This document shows, piece after piece, positions 25,013-34,097 of a stretch of DNA of 64,000 nt (the first letter of the stretch is position 1; the number at the start of each line of letters is the position of its first letter). The stretch comes from Pseudanabaena sp. ABRG5-3 (lineage in GTDB: Bacteria; Cyanobacteriota; Cyanobacteriia; Pseudanabaenales; Pseudanabaenaceae): assembly GCF_003967015.1 (NCBI RefSeq), contig NZ_AP017560.1:1426001-1490000 (forward strand). The letters run 5' to 3'. Below the pieces are notes generated by a model that did not search any database, was not told where the DNA came from, and saw only the letters and a list, made by a program, of their open reading frames with translations. The position numbers and the translations under genes were made by a program.

Positions 25013-25561
25013 ATGAAAGCATATTTATTAGTTAGTGGATTAGTTAGTGGGCTGATCATAGCGATCGCATTGACATCCTGTTCTCCCTCAAATTTATCTC
25101 AAAGAAAGGATATCTCTACTAATCCTTTAACTCAGCTTAAAACTACAGTGATTAATCGTGCCAAGGTGGTGTCAGGGCAGCTCATTTATGTGCCGATCTA
25201 TTCGCATATTTATCACAACAATAGTCCAGATCGAGCGCTGAATCTGTCAGCTACCCTCAGTATTCGCAATACTGACCTGAATAACTCCATTGCGATCGCC
25301 TCGGTGCGTTATTACGACACAAAGGGAAAATTGGTTCGGCAATACATCAATCAACCTGTAGAACTACAACCCCTTGCCTCTACTGAGGTGTTTATTGAAA
25401 CAGATGATGTTGCTGGAGGTGCAGGCGCAAATTTTATTGTTGAATGGACTGCGGAGAAAAAGGTATATGCCCCTGTAGTTGAAGCCATCATGATTAGCAC
25501 TGCTTCTGCTCAAGGGATTTCGTTTACTAGTACGGGGCGTGTTCTCAAGCAATACGATTGA
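25013..25561 (+). CDS. DUF3124 lipoprotein
   Basis: A 182-residue protein with a signal peptide ending in the lipobox LTSC, then a DUF3124 domain (about 45-175). Characteristic segments are YVPIYSHIYH, LSATLSIRNTD and FIVEWTAEKKVYAPVVEAIM. The family is widespread in cyanobacteria and some other bacteria, and its function is not known. I choose the ATG at 25013 over the GTG at 24983 because it gives a compact lipoprotein signal with the Lys near the start. Monocistronic by spacing. Confidence 0.85.
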   Translation: MKAYLLVSGLVSGLIIAIALTSCSPSNLSQRKDISTNPLTQLKTTVINRAKVVSGQLIYVPIYSHIYHNNSPDRALNLSATLSIRNTDLNNSIAIASVRYYDTKGKLVRQYINQPVELQPLASTEVFIETDDVAGGAGANFIVEWTAEKKVYAPVVEAIMISTASAQGISFTSTGRVLKQYD

Positions 25562-25655
25562 TCGCATTTCTAAACATATTCTCGTCTTCATCAATGCTGA
25601 AACCTGACCTAAAATATACTAAGCAATCAGAGCCGAAGAGTGTATAGGTGTTGCC

Positions 25656-25892
25656 ATGATCCAATCATTAGTTACAAGCGGATTAGTCAATAGCGATCGC
25701 ATGAGCTTTGAAGAATTTGTAGAATGGTATCCCGAAGATGGCAAGCGCTATGAACTATATAGAGGAGTAGTTCGAGAAATTATGACCACAGGTACACATG
25801 AGGATGTGATCGGCTTGTTGATTGCTGACTTAAATTTTGAAATTCGCCAATGTAATTTACCCTTCTCTATTCCTAACTTATGCTCTCCATAA
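25656..25892 (+). pseudogene. Truncated Uma2-family gene
   Basis: 78 residues corresponding to the N-terminal third of a Uma2 protein: MSFEEFVEWYPEDGKRYELYRG, then IGLLIADLNFEIRQCNLPFSIP. It ends just before the region where the PD...E.K core should begin; the catalytic part is absent from the following DNA in all frames I checked. The break precedes the IS630 element by about 260 bases, so the IS itself may not have caused it. Expression of a stable product is doubtful. Confidence 0.75.
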
Positions 25893-26153
25893 TGTTTACC
25901 TAGGTGTTAATAACTTTTGCAAATTGATTAAGAATAGGAATGATAATAATAATTAAGCTACTTACTTGTTAGCCTTTTTATGGTGCATTAACGTAGACAC
26001 ACCCCTTTTGGGTGATCAAAACGCAACTCAACTGCTAACAATGGTGATTCAGAAGATTGTTGATGACTGTTAGAAAAGTTGTCAAATTCTTGGCAACTGC
26101 TGACCACAAAAGTTATGAAACGAGATGTATATTTCTTGAATGTATGTGTGCTA

Positions 26154-27183
26154 CAGCCTATTGAGGGAAAGAGTAGTACAAGATAAGATAGGATAGCAGA
26201 ACAAAAAAGAGAGTAAAAAATGGCACCTTACTCACTAGATCTTAGGCAAAAGATCGTAGCAACCTACGAAGCAGGAAATACATCGATTCGTGAAGTAGCT
26301 AAGCAATTTCAAGTCGCGACAAAAACAGTGCAAACACTGCTGAATCAATACCGAGAGACAGGAGAACTAAACCACAAACCATTAGGGAGTCAAATCAAAA
26401 GTCCGCTCGAAGCCCATCGTAGAGAAAATCCTCAAAATTGCGACAGAGCATCCAGATTGGACACTATGGCAGTACTGTGAGGAAGTAGCAGAACAAACAG
26501 GAGTATCAGTGACCACGGGCAGTATGTGCCGATTTTTCCAGAGGCATAACATCACGCTAAAAAAAAAGACCTATCGCCATGAAAAGGTAAAAAGTGAGGC
26601 AGTACAACAGCAAAGATGTGAATTGTGGGAAGCATTGCAGGGGGTAAAAGCTGAAGATCTTATTTGTATTGATGAAACGGGAGTATGGCAGGGAATGGAA
26701 CGCTCTGTGGCAAGAAGTGAGTGTGGCAAGAGAGTATTCAGTCATCGTCCCTTTTACAAAGGTCAGAAATACACAGTCATTGGGGCTATTTCGGTCGATG
26801 GTATTGTTTGCCTGAAAAAGATTCAGGGTTCAATGAAAGGGGAAGATTTTCTCACCTTTATCCAAGATGACCTAGTACCTAAATTACGTCCTGAACATAG
26901 GATAATCATGGATAACCTCAACTGCCATAAAGTTGAGGGGGTCGCAAAAGCAATTACAGAGACAGGCGCTAAGATTTTGTACTTACCCACCTATTCTCCT
27001 GATTTTAATCCAATTGAGATGATGTGGTCGGTTCTCAAATATTTTATTAGATTGCTTAGACCTCAGTCTCAAAAACTACTTCAGCATTTAATCAACGTTT
27101 TCCCTTACTTGTTAGAAAAAGATTTCTTCAAAAATTGGTTTACTAAGTGTTGTTACTGTACTACTTAATCCCTCAACGGACTG
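26154..27183 (+). mobile_element. IS630-family element with TA target duplication
   Basis: About 1030 bp. The left end cagcctattgagggaaagag and, reading inward, the right end cagtccgttgagggattaag match over roughly 27 bases with a few mismatches, both continuing into tagtaca. TA dinucleotides at 26152-26153 and 27184-27185 fit the TA target preference of IS630/Tc1 elements. Confidence 0.88.
26220..27168 (+). pseudogene. IS630 transposase, frameshifted
   Basis: The N-terminal helix-turn-helix part (MAPYSLDLRQKIVATYEAGN, VAKQFQVATKTVQTLL) is in one frame to about 26400. The remainder continues in the +1 frame, where EKILKIATEHPDWTLWQY connects to the catalytic domain with IDETGVW, IIMDNLNCH and the C-terminal YSPDFNPIEMMW (the DDE triad). 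The two halves together give a normal-length transposase. The shift near aatcaaaagtccgctc may be a disabling mutation or programmed frameshifting, which is known in some IS630 elements. The sequence alone cannot decide. Confidence 0.85.
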
Positions 27184-27186
27184 TAT

Positions 27187-28008
27187 ATGGCTATCCAAAG
27201 AAAAGAAACTTGGTATCAATCTAGATTTTCTAAGCTTATTGCCGAGTGCAATCCTGAGAGAGTGGTAACACCTCTAATTCATGGAAGCCGTTTTTATCGT
27301 GAAGTGAAGCTTCAGTACGATATGGCAGAAGGAAGCGGCGGCTTAGAAATGCCTAATGCAAGTGTTGATTTTATTGAACTTGATGCTGCTGGAAGGCTAC
27401 ATCTTTGGGAGGCAAAACTACTTCACTCATACGAACTAATTAGTGGACGTGTGATTGGACAACTAATGTTTTATGACTGGCTTTTCCGAACATATGAGAG
27501 GGAACTACTGCGCCCACATTTAGTTGACTCTGGTCTAAATCCTGATGAAATAGAAGGCTTCAATAATCCAGAAGAGGATATACGATTCTGCTCATGGAAT
27601 ATTTTAGTATGTGGTGGGGAAGGATACGAAATCGCAGCAGGGATCAACCCAGTTATGTGGAATCATCACCTTATTCCTGAAGACTATTTCACCAAAACAG
27701 CCCCAAAAGTATCCACGTTTCATCTCTATCATGATCAATCAGATGATGAAGATGGGCTTATTGTTCAAGATATTTGGCACATCTCCATTTTTAATCCCAT
27801 GCAAATGGAGCAAAATGCATTGTTGGCATATCTTCAATCTGACGAAAATTGGCTATATAATTGGGAGATTAATGAAGGTAAATTAACACTGGAACCACGC
27901 CCAGATTTTCCTAAAGATGCTCTTAGACTTACAGATGGTATGCCAGAAAAATTGTACTGGGAGTTCACTGGACGAAAACACTTACTTGTATCTGATGAAT
28001 CATCGTAA
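27187..28008 (+). CDS. Hypothetical protein with PD-(D/E)XK-like motif
   Basis: 273 residues, soluble, no signal peptide. Near the N-terminus ASVDFIELDAAGRLHLWEAKLL has the D-x(n)-ExK pattern of PD-(D/E)XK nucleases: Asp in VDF, then E-A-K. Preceding charged helices fit that fold. The rest (QLMFYDWLFRTYERE, WNILVCGGEGYEIAAGI) does not match a family I know. The ATG lies one base past the TA duplication of the IS630 element, with no ribosome site between. The insertion must therefore have removed its original upstream region, or cut off an N-terminal part, and it may now depend on transcription from the IS. Nuclease activity is an inference from one motif. Confidence 0.65.
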   Translation: MAIQRKETWYQSRFSKLIAECNPERVVTPLIHGSRFYREVKLQYDMAEGSGGLEMPNASVDFIELDAAGRLHLWEAKLLHSYELISGRVIGQLMFYDWLFRTYERELLRPHLVDSGLNPDEIEGFNNPEEDIRFCSWNILVCGGEGYEIAAGINPVMWNHHLIPEDYFTKTAPKVSTFHLYHDQSDDEDGLIVQDIWHISIFNPMQMEQNALLAYLQSDENWLYNWEINEGKLTLEPRPDFPKDALRLTDGMPEKLYWEFTGRKHLLVSDESS

Positions 28009-28226
28009 ATCAAGTATGGTTTGATAATCTAAACTTCGTAACTCTATAGGTTTCTAAAAATCCTTATCGTTATGGCTAGGGACACTTGTAAAAAGTATGA
28101 TCACCACTTTTGTAGAGTGCATTAATGAAGTGTAAAGCACTCTATTTTTGTTTTAACGGAAGCAATCTATTCGGAGAAGTTTCTGGTCAGTTATAATGCC
28201 AGATAAGGATCAAGGAATTCACAATC

Positions 28227-28502
28227 ATGGCAATCCATCAACCACGCTATAGCAAAGAAGAATTTGCCAAACGTGGCGATCTAATTTATCAAACGCAAAT
28301 TCGCCCACAAGTCGAAGCAGGTAATCATGGCAAAATAGTTGCTATTGATATTGAGACAGGAGACTTTGAGGTAGCCAATTCACCGATGTTAGCAGTTGAT
28401 CGCCTTTATGAACGAAATCCTGATGCTCAACCTTGGGTGATTCGTATAGGGCATAGAGCCGTCTTCCGTTTTGGCAGTCGCAGTCTGAGAAAGCCCGTAT
28501 GA
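28227..28502 (+). CDS. Small hypothetical protein paired with an aspartic protease-like gene
   Basis: 91 residues. The start (HQPRYSKEEFAKRGDLIYQ) and the segment GKIVAIDIETGDFEVA, then AVDRLYERNPDAQPWVIRIGH, recur in my memory as a small cyanobacterial family that precedes retropepsin-like genes. Function is unknown; by analogy with other small partner pairs a TA-like role has been suggested but not shown. The stop overlaps the start of the next gene by four bases, so the two are translationally coupled. The ATG at 28227 has aaggaattc upstream. Confidence 0.75.
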   Translation: MAIHQPRYSKEEFAKRGDLIYQTQIRPQVEAGNHGKIVAIDIETGDFEVANSPMLAVDRLYERNPDAQPWVIRIGHRAVFRFGSRSLRKPV

Positions 28503-28870
28503 TGTTCGGTTTTGTGAATAATAATTGTGAAGCCATCATCAAAGTTGCAGTAGGTCGTATCGGTTCACCCAAAATAGCTGTTGATGCCGTCATTGATACA
28601 GGATTCACCAGCTTTTTATCTTTACCGCTTTCTGTTATCACAGATCTTGGCTTGCCTTGGTACTATCGAGATATTGGCACATTAGGCGACGGAAGCGAAG
28701 TTGTTTTTGAAATATACAAAGCTTCTGTGATCTGGAATGGTCAGGAGCAAATTATTGATGTAGCAGCTTCTGATGCAGATCCGTTGGTGGGAATGGGTTT
28801 ATTGTATGGTTTCAAACTTCAGATTGAGGCAATTGAAGGTGGGCTCGTTACAATTGAAGCCTTAAATTAG
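28499..28870 (+). CDS. Clan AA aspartic protease-like (retropepsin fold) protein
   Basis: 123 residues, the size of a single-domain retropepsin-like protein. The active-site motif is VDAVIDTGFTSFLSLP (D-T-G), followed by a flap-like region and the hydrophobic-hydrophobic-G segment PLVGMGLLYGF, as expected for a subunit that dimerises to form the active site. It is coupled to the upstream 91-residue gene. Substrate unknown. Such pairs are scattered in cyanobacteria and behave like accessory genes. Confidence 0.85.
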   Translation: MMFGFVNNNCEAIIKVAVGRIGSPKIAVDAVIDTGFTSFLSLPLSVITDLGLPWYYRDIGTLGDGSEVVFEIYKASVIWNGQEQIIDVAASDADPLVGMGLLYGFKLQIEAIEGGLVTIEALN

Positions 28871-29186
28871 CTATCAGTTCCAATAACTTATTGGTGATAA
28901 GGTGCGCCGCAAAGACAAAAAATTGATGAGTGATCGCACATTCTGCTCGTAAGTTCTAAACCCTCAAAAAATCTAGCAATTGACTCATATCATCAAAAAC
29001 TAACTTAGCACCTGCGGTAATTTAGTGTCTTATGATGAGAATAGTAGTGACTATCCGTCAATAGACTACACTCCTAAATTTTATAGATTTTTTGTGCGAT
29101 CGCCCCAAAGTTGCGTAGTGCTTACAATCAATGCTGAAAGATATTAGAATAGGACAGCAATCTTTTCGGCTTGGTTAAACACTTTC
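28871..29186. other. 316-bp gap with a possible gene remnant
   Basis: There is no intact gene. The minus strand at 28956-29018 holds what looks like the last 20 codons of a HAD hydrolase gene (separate entry). A fragment of the cgtaagttct repeat (28948-28957) adjoins it. The final ~100 bases probably hold the miaB promoter. Confidence 0.6.
28956..29018 (-). pseudogene. Possible C-terminal remnant of a HAD-family hydrolase
   Basis: Twenty codons ending in TAG read TAGAKLVFDDMSQLLDFLRV, the style of the C-terminus of phosphoglycolate-phosphatase-like HAD enzymes (AGA-x-x-VFxDM...LLxFL). Nothing upstream in this frame continues the domain. It may be a leftover of a deleted gene. The call rests on a single short stretch. 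Confidence 0.35.
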
Positions 29187-30539
29187 ATGACTGCTCAGAA
29201 ATATCACATCGTCACCTTCGGCTGCCAAATGAACAAAGCCGACTCCGAACGCATGGCAGGCGTTTTGGAAGATATGGGCTATCAGTCAACCGAGGAAAGC
29301 GAAGAAGCCGACCTGATTTTGTATAACACTTGCAGCATTCGCGACAATGCCGAGCAGAAGGTTTATTCGTACTTAGGTAGACAAGCAAAGCGCAAACGCG
29401 AAAATCCTAACTTAACTCTAGTTGTTGCTGGTTGTGTCGCTCAACAGGAAGGTGAGGCACTACTGAGACGAGTACCTGAGCTTGACCTCGTGATGGGACC
29501 TCAGCATGTCAACCGTCTTGGCGATCTTTTGGAACAGGTTTTTAATGGCAATCAAGTTGCCGCTACCGAAGAAGCCTATATCGAAGAAGACATCACCACA
29601 CCTCGCCGCAATAGCTCCGTATCGGCTTGGGTCAATGTCATTTATGGCTGTAACGAAAACTGCACCTATTGCATCGTCCCCTCAGTACGTGGGCGCGAAC
29701 AATCCCGCACCCCTGAAGTGATCCGCAAGGAAATTGAGGGACTCGCAGCTCAGGGCTACAAAGAAATTACCTTGCTTGGTCAAAATATTGATGCCTATGG
29801 ACGCGACCTTCCCGCAGGTGGTATTGGTGCTGGCGTTGGTGGCAAGATTACCTTTACGGACTTACTCTATTACGTCCATGACGTGGAGGGGATCGATCGC
29901 ATTCGATATGCCACGAGTCACCCTCGCTACTTTAGCTCTCGCCTAATTAAGGCATGTGCCGAACTACCCAAGGTTTGCGAACATTTCCATATCCCCTTCC
30001 AGTCAGGCGATAACGATATCCTTAAGGCGATGGCTAGGGGCTATACCCATGAGCGTTACCGTCGCATTATCGATGATATCCGTGCGGTGATGCCCGATGC
30101 AGCAATTACTGCCGATGCGATCGTTGCGTTTCCGGGAGAAACGGAGGAGCAGTTTGAGCGCACTGTGCAACTGGTCAATGATATTGGCTTTGATCTCGTC
30201 AATACGGCTGCCTATTCGCCTCGTCCGGGAACACCTGCGGCGGTTTGGGAAAATCAGTTGAGTGAGGAGATTAAAAGCGATCGCCTCCAACGCCTCAACC
30301 ATGCCGTTAACCAAAATGCAGCTTTGCGATCGCAGCGTTATGCAGGACGGATCGAAGAAATTATGATCGAAGGCACAAACCATAAAGATCCTCATCAAGT
30401 AATGGGACGCACCCGTACCAATCGGATTGCCTTTACAGAAAACACCACAGGTAAATCATTAGCCGAATTAATAGGTCAAACTGTTTCTATAAAAATTACT
30501 GAAGTCAGACCCTTCAGTTTGACTGGTGTTATTTGCTAA
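29187..30539 (+). CDS. miaB: tRNA-2-methylthio-N6-dimethylallyladenosine synthase MiaB
   Basis: Radical-SAM methylthiotransferase that adds the ms2 group to i6A37 of tRNAs reading UNN codons. 450 residues, full length. The N-terminal MTTase domain has the three cluster-binding cysteines C13, C49 and C83. The radical SAM motif is C155-x3-C159-x2-C162 (GCNENCTYC). A TRAM domain closes the C-terminus. The start [16 protein letters not shown] separates MiaB from RimO, whose gene lies at 45954. The ATG at 29187 places the first motif at the usual position. It is monocistronic and followed by tRNA-Lys. Confidence 0.96.
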   Translation: MTAQKYHIVTFGCQMNKADSERMAGVLEDMGYQSTEESEEADLILYNTCSIRDNAEQKVYSYLGRQAKRKRENPNLTLVVAGCVAQQEGEALLRRVPELDLVMGPQHVNRLGDLLEQVFNGNQVAATEEAYIEEDITTPRRNSSVSAWVNVIYGCNENCTYCIVPSVRGREQSRTPEVIRKEIEGLAAQGYKEITLLGQNIDAYGRDLPAGGIGAGVGGKITFTDLLYYVHDVEGIDRIRYATSHPRYFSSRLIKACAELPKVCEHFHIPFQSGDNDILKAMARGYTHERYRRIIDDIRAVMPDAAITADAIVAFPGETEEQFERTVQLVNDIGFDLVNTAAYSPRPGTPAAVWENQLSEEIKSDRLQRLNHAVNQNAALRSQRYAGRIEEIMIEGTNHKDPHQVMGRTRTNRIAFTENTTGKSLAELIGQTVSIKITEVRPFSLTGVIC

Positions 30540-30615
30540 AGTCATGTTAGACTAGCCAAGCGCGATAAAAACGAAAGTTCAAACACAGCCGCAGGCGCTT
30601 GGTACAACTAAATAA

Positions 30616-30687
30616 GGGTCGCTAACTCAACGGTAGAGTACTCGGCTTTTAACCGATTAGTTCCGGGTTCGAATCCCGGGCGACCCA
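30616..30687 (+). tRNA. tRNA-Lys(UUU)
   Basis: The acceptor stem GGGTCGC / GCGACCC is perfect. D arm CTAACTCAACGGTAGAGT, anticodon loop CTTTTAA with anticodon TTT, and T arm CCGGGTTCGAATCCCGG. CCA not encoded. 72 nt. Confidence 0.96.
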
Positions 30688-30696
30688 TAAAATCCT

Positions 30697-30730
30697 GAAA
30701 TTAGCCAGTGCATTGCACTGGCTAATTTCT
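30697..30730 (+). terminator. Terminator downstream of tRNA-Lys
   Basis: The hairpin gaaattagccagtg / cactggctaatttct begins ten bases after the tRNA and is followed by an AT-rich tail. Confidence 0.8.
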
Positions 30731-30787
30731 TATAGCTGTCGTCTAAGCATTTGGTATTATACCTTTGGTAATAATGTGGTGTAGTTC

Positions 30788-31957
30788 ATGCATATTGCAT
30801 GGTTAGGTAAGAAATCGCCTGCTTGTGGCAACGTGACCTATAGTCGCGAAATTACAAATGCGTTACTTGATCGCGGTCATCGCGTCAGTTTTCTCCATTT
30901 TGCGCCTGAGTCGGATAGTGAAAATGCCGATCATGAGGAATTCGACGAAAATTCTCAAGAAGCGCAGGATGTAGCCTTGCCATTTCTCTACAAATCCACA
31001 ATTTACACGGTTCCATCACTACGGGCTAATAAAATTTTGGTCGATTCTTTGCGATCGCTAAAGCCCGATCTCGTTCATGCCTCCCTTGCGATATCCCCCC
31101 TCGATTTCCGCCTGCCAGAAATTTGTGCGGAGCTAGATTTACCCCTTGTGGCAACCTTTCATCAACCGTTTGATGTTAAACGGCGTAATCTTGCATCTAG
31201 CACTCAGCAACTTACTTATCAGATTTATGCGCCATCCTTGGCAGATTACAATCAAGTTATTATTTTTTCTAATATTCAAAAGGAACTCCTCAACAAATTA
31301 GGCGTTCCCAATACCAGAATTGCGATTATTCCTAATGGTGTTGATAGCGATCGCTATTCCCCTGGACCTTCAAATATCAAGGAAGAACTCAAGGCTGATG
31401 TGCTATTTCTCTATCAGGGGAGACTAGCTGCTGAAAAAAATGTAGAGGCTCTGCTTAAGGCATGGCGTAAATGCCGAATGCCTAAGGGCTGTAAATTAGC
31501 GATCGTGGGGACTGGTCCTCTTTTAGCAGGGCTCAAAGCTTTTTATGGTAATGATCCTAGTATTGTCTGGATGGGATATATTGCCGATGAACAAAGACGC
31601 ATTGAGATTTTGCGTGGTACGGATGTGTTTATTTTACCTTCGCTAGTGGAAGGTTTATCACTGTCTCTATTAGAAGCAATGTCCTGTGGTGTGGCTTGTA
31701 TTGCCACAGATGTGGGGGCTGATGGTGAAGTAGTTGAAAAGGGTGCAGGGATTATTCTTGATTCGCACAAGGTGACTTCACAACTTTGTACGCTGTTACC
31801 ACTATTTGTCGATCATCCAGAGATGGCAAAGATCATTGGTATCAAAGCAAGACAAAGGGTTTTAGATCGCTATACGTTAGTTAAAAATATTGATCGTTTA
31901 GAAGTCCTATATGAACAAACTATGAGTCAGCAGTGGGTAAGAGTTAGCGCTTTCTAA
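30788..31957 (+). CDS. Glycosyltransferase family 4 protein
   Basis: A retaining GT-B glycosyltransferase of 389 residues. The N-terminal domain begins MHIAWLGKKSPACGNVTYSREIT, the acceptor-side glycine loop. The C-terminal domain carries the donor-site features: IPNGVDSDRYSPG, LLFLYQGRLAAEKNVEALLKAW-like text (here FLYQGRLAAEKN) and the EX7E region PSLVEGLSLSLLEAMSCG. The protein is probably peripheral at the inner membrane or cytosolic. Neither donor nor acceptor can be inferred; candidates are glycolipid or exopolysaccharide synthesis. It lies alone between tRNA-Lys and a convergent gene. Confidence 0.9.
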   Translation: MHIAWLGKKSPACGNVTYSREITNALLDRGHRVSFLHFAPESDSENADHEEFDENSQEAQDVALPFLYKSTIYTVPSLRANKILVDSLRSLKPDLVHASLAISPLDFRLPEICAELDLPLVATFHQPFDVKRRNLASSTQQLTYQIYAPSLADYNQVIIFSNIQKELLNKLGVPNTRIAIIPNGVDSDRYSPGPSNIKEELKADVLFLYQGRLAAEKNVEALLKAWRKCRMPKGCKLAIVGTGPLLAGLKAFYGNDPSIVWMGYIADEQRRIEILRGTDVFILPSLVEGLSLSLLEAMSCGVACIATDVGADGEVVEKGAGIILDSHKVTSQLCTLLPLFVDHPEMAKIIGIKARQRVLDRYTLVKNIDRLEVLYEQTMSQQWVRVSAF

Positions 31958-31964
31958 TTTCTTT

Positions 31965-31997
31965 TTAGAAGAGTGACCCGAAGGGTCACTCTTCTAA
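31965..31997. terminator. Bidirectional terminator between convergent genes
   Basis: Hairpin ttagaagagtgaccc gaa gggtcactcttctaa with a T-run on the left. It separates the GT4 gene from the minus-strand 422-residue gene. Confidence 0.88.
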
Positions 31998-32003
31998 GTT
32001 ATA

Positions 32004-33272
32004 TCAATTAAACCAAACTACAAAGTCAAATAGATTGCCACCAAACGCATTGAGCATTTCATTCCATACGCGAATATCAGTTGTTGTACCTTTTTCGAGA
32101 TAGGGAGTTGCCGCAGTACCTTGAACCCATGACACTAGATCGAAAGTGCGAGGCTCAGTAAAGATTCTGGCAAAATCAATAGTTAATTTGGAATCCCGCC
32201 AGAATGGAAGATTCTTCTTACCTTCTAAAATTAAGCTAGTTTCATCAAGAGATTTGAACCAAGATTTGATCATTTCATCGGTAACACGGACATTGGGAAT
32301 GACTGAAGTTTGTTTAGGATTAGGAAGCCACTCGCGATCGCGATCGGTTTCAGCAAGAATTGATTTCCATGATTCTCGACTGAGGCGAATCACCGACTTC
32401 ATGTGATTGAGAACAGTCGTCATTCGTTGCGGTTCTACTAGCGGAAACTTAGAAAGATGAATTGCGGCAATTAAATCAAAAAATTCAAAATCATTACTAT
32501 AGTCTTCGGGAGATTTGCGGCGGCTAGTGAGTAAAAACTTATGAGGAGTATCGACATTTTGGAAGAATAGATGAGCGCAAGCGGCAAATAGCTCACGACT
32601 ATCATAGGCCCGTAAAAACTCAGCGATCGCGCCTAAAACATGGGTATAGCCTTGTAACCATAGGGCATCGCCATGATCAAAGGCAATTAAAAATTGCTGC
32701 GCGTCTTTTTCTGTAACTTCCATTCCTGTGACGGCATTAAAAACTCGCCACAGCATTTCTGTATCATCAGCTTTGCCATCACCATTAAAATCTAGGCGAA
32801 TTAAACCTAGTCTCAGGGCAAGTTTTAGATTCTGATCCTGAATCGGCTCAAGGGTACTGCGAACTGTAGACAGGTCATCAATCCATCCTTGAAATACTTG
32901 TTGTAGTGCATCATAGGTGATGGTGTCTGGTTTAGGGTTTTTGGGAATTGGCAGGCGCACAAAAGGAATTGAACTAGACAATGGACTTTGGCTCATGCCA
33001 TAACGATAGAGTGATTGCATCAATCGTTCAGTTCCACGCATTAATTGGATTACACCTAATCCAAAACGAGTTTTGTCGTCCTTGGGATTAGCTTGTAAGT
33101 ATTCACTGAGAGCTTTTTCGCCTTCCGCAAGTTTTCCAGAGGTGAGGTAAGGATCGGGCAATGGGGCGATCGCTGCGTTACTAGGTTGCAATGCGATCGT
33201 GGAGAAAATAACTAAACCCGCAACAAAAAAAGCGATCAGCGATCGCCATAGCCACTGCACTTTTTTCTCCAT
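32004..33272 (-). CDS. Exported hypothetical protein with EF-hand-like loop
   Basis: 422 residues. A basic start and a hydrophobic segment (about 9-28), then NAAIAPLPDPY, suggest a signal peptide. Residues 42-85 look like a TPR-type helical pair (LAEGEKALSEYLQANPKDD). A calcium-binding-type loop DFNGDGKADD lies at 161-170. The remainder is helical and conserved-looking, without a motif I know. It is probably periplasmic. Single gene with its own terminator. Confidence 0.8.
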   Translation of the reverse strand: MEKKVQWLWRSLIAFFVAGLVIFSTIALQPSNAAIAPLPDPYLTSGKLAEGEKALSEYLQANPKDDKTRFGLGVIQLMRGTERLMQSLYRYGMSQSPLSSSIPFVRLPIPKNPKPDTITYDALQQVFQGWIDDLSTVRSTLEPIQDQNLKLALRLGLIRLDFNGDGKADDTEMLWRVFNAVTGMEVTEKDAQQFLIAFDHGDALWLQGYTHVLGAIAEFLRAYDSRELFAACAHLFFQNVDTPHKFLLTSRRKSPEDYSNDFEFFDLIAAIHLSKFPLVEPQRMTTVLNHMKSVIRLSRESWKSILAETDRDREWLPNPKQTSVIPNVRVTDEMIKSWFKSLDETSLILEGKKNLPFWRDSKLTIDFARIFTEPRTFDLVSWVQGTAATPYLEKGTTTDIRVWNEMLNAFGGNLFDFVVWFN

Positions 33273-33457
33273 AATTCAAGCTCTTAACTACAAAAAATAA
33301 ATGACATAAGCTAAGCTTACATCATTTATTTTTTAGGTGTTGCAACTAAAAGATTTACTTTAGCCTTGACGAATTGTTAATCAGGATTAGTAATTTCTCA
33401 GTTAAAAGGTTTGCTTTGTAGTTTTTTGCTGAGGGACGCATAGGCAGATACGGAGTC

Positions 33458-33496
33458 GATTTTTAGTAGTGTGGCTTTGCTGGGCTACTAAAAATC
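33458..33496. repeat. Hairpin with 12-bp arms and GCTTTGC loop
   Basis: gatttttagtag (33458-33469) pairs with ctactaaaaatc (33485-33496) around tgtggctttgctggg. It lies downstream of the minus-strand Mo-nitro_C gene (33522), where it may act in 3' end formation. Confidence 0.7.
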
Positions 33497-33521
33497 TAAG
33501 ATCGCAGAACCCTAATTTTGA

Positions 33522-33851
33522 CTAACAGTAAGCACTGATATCTTCACCGCAGCAATCGGCTAAAAAGCAAAGGGCCCGAAATCTGAGATAGACGAATTCG
33601 TCGTATAGGGGATTAAGCTTACAAAGGGGTGGAATGCGGATCAAAGTATGACCAAAGATTTTAACTGTACGCTCAAAGGGGCATTGAGCAGGAATTAGCT
33701 TGGCAATGAGATGGGCAGTCTGTGATTTCTGAATTTCAAAGCTGTCGAGTTTCTTACGTAAAGGTTTTAGGAGATCGAAGGATGCTTGAGATTGAGAACT
33801 TCCGAGATATGGGTTTTCCCCGCCAAATCCAGTGCTATTAATACTTGACAT
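33522..33851 (-). CDS. Mo-dependent nitrogenase C-terminal domain protein
   Basis: A 109-residue protein of the family annotated as Mo-dependent nitrogenase, C-terminal. Diagnostic text is IPAQCPFERTVKIFGHTLIRIPPLCKLNP, followed by LRFRALCFLADCCGEDISAYC with several cysteines. Stand-alone copies are common in cyanobacteria, including strains that do not fix nitrogen; despite the name a nitrogenase role is not implied, and no nif genes are in the window. I start at the ATG at 33851; a TTG/GTG start would add three residues. Function unknown. Confidence 0.88.
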   Translation of the reverse strand: MSSINSTGFGGENPYLGSSQSQASFDLLKPLRKKLDSFEIQKSQTAHLIAKLIPAQCPFERTVKIFGHTLIRIPPLCKLNPLYDEFVYLRFRALCFLADCCGEDISAYC

Positions 33852-34063
33852 GTTCACCAAACGCTCTCTTTAATCAGAGTTATGTACGTTTAAAGTATTT
33901 ACGTTACTAATCTTAACATAATTACTTTAAATAGAGTGTCAAAAAGTACATTATTCATTCTTATGTATGAGATTACAGATACAACCAGAAGATAGTACTT
34001 TTTCTATACTCTTCATAGATTAAAGGATACCCACTTGTATGTATTGGTGATCGCAAAACTCCT

Positions 34064-34096
34064 AAAAAAAAGGCGTGCTTTGCACGCCCTTTTTTG
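34064..34096. terminator. Terminator of the bamA-lpxA operon
   Basis: aaaaaaaaggcgtgc ttt gcacgcccttttttg, located just past the lpxA stop. A- and T-runs on both sides make it effective in either direction. Confidence 0.92.
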
Positions 34097-34097
34097 C

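Noticed and set aside
33522-33851. Evidence for nitrogen fixation from the Mo-nitrogenase C-terminal domain protein
   Set aside because: Stand-alone copies occur in non-fixing cyanobacteria, and no nif gene is in the window.
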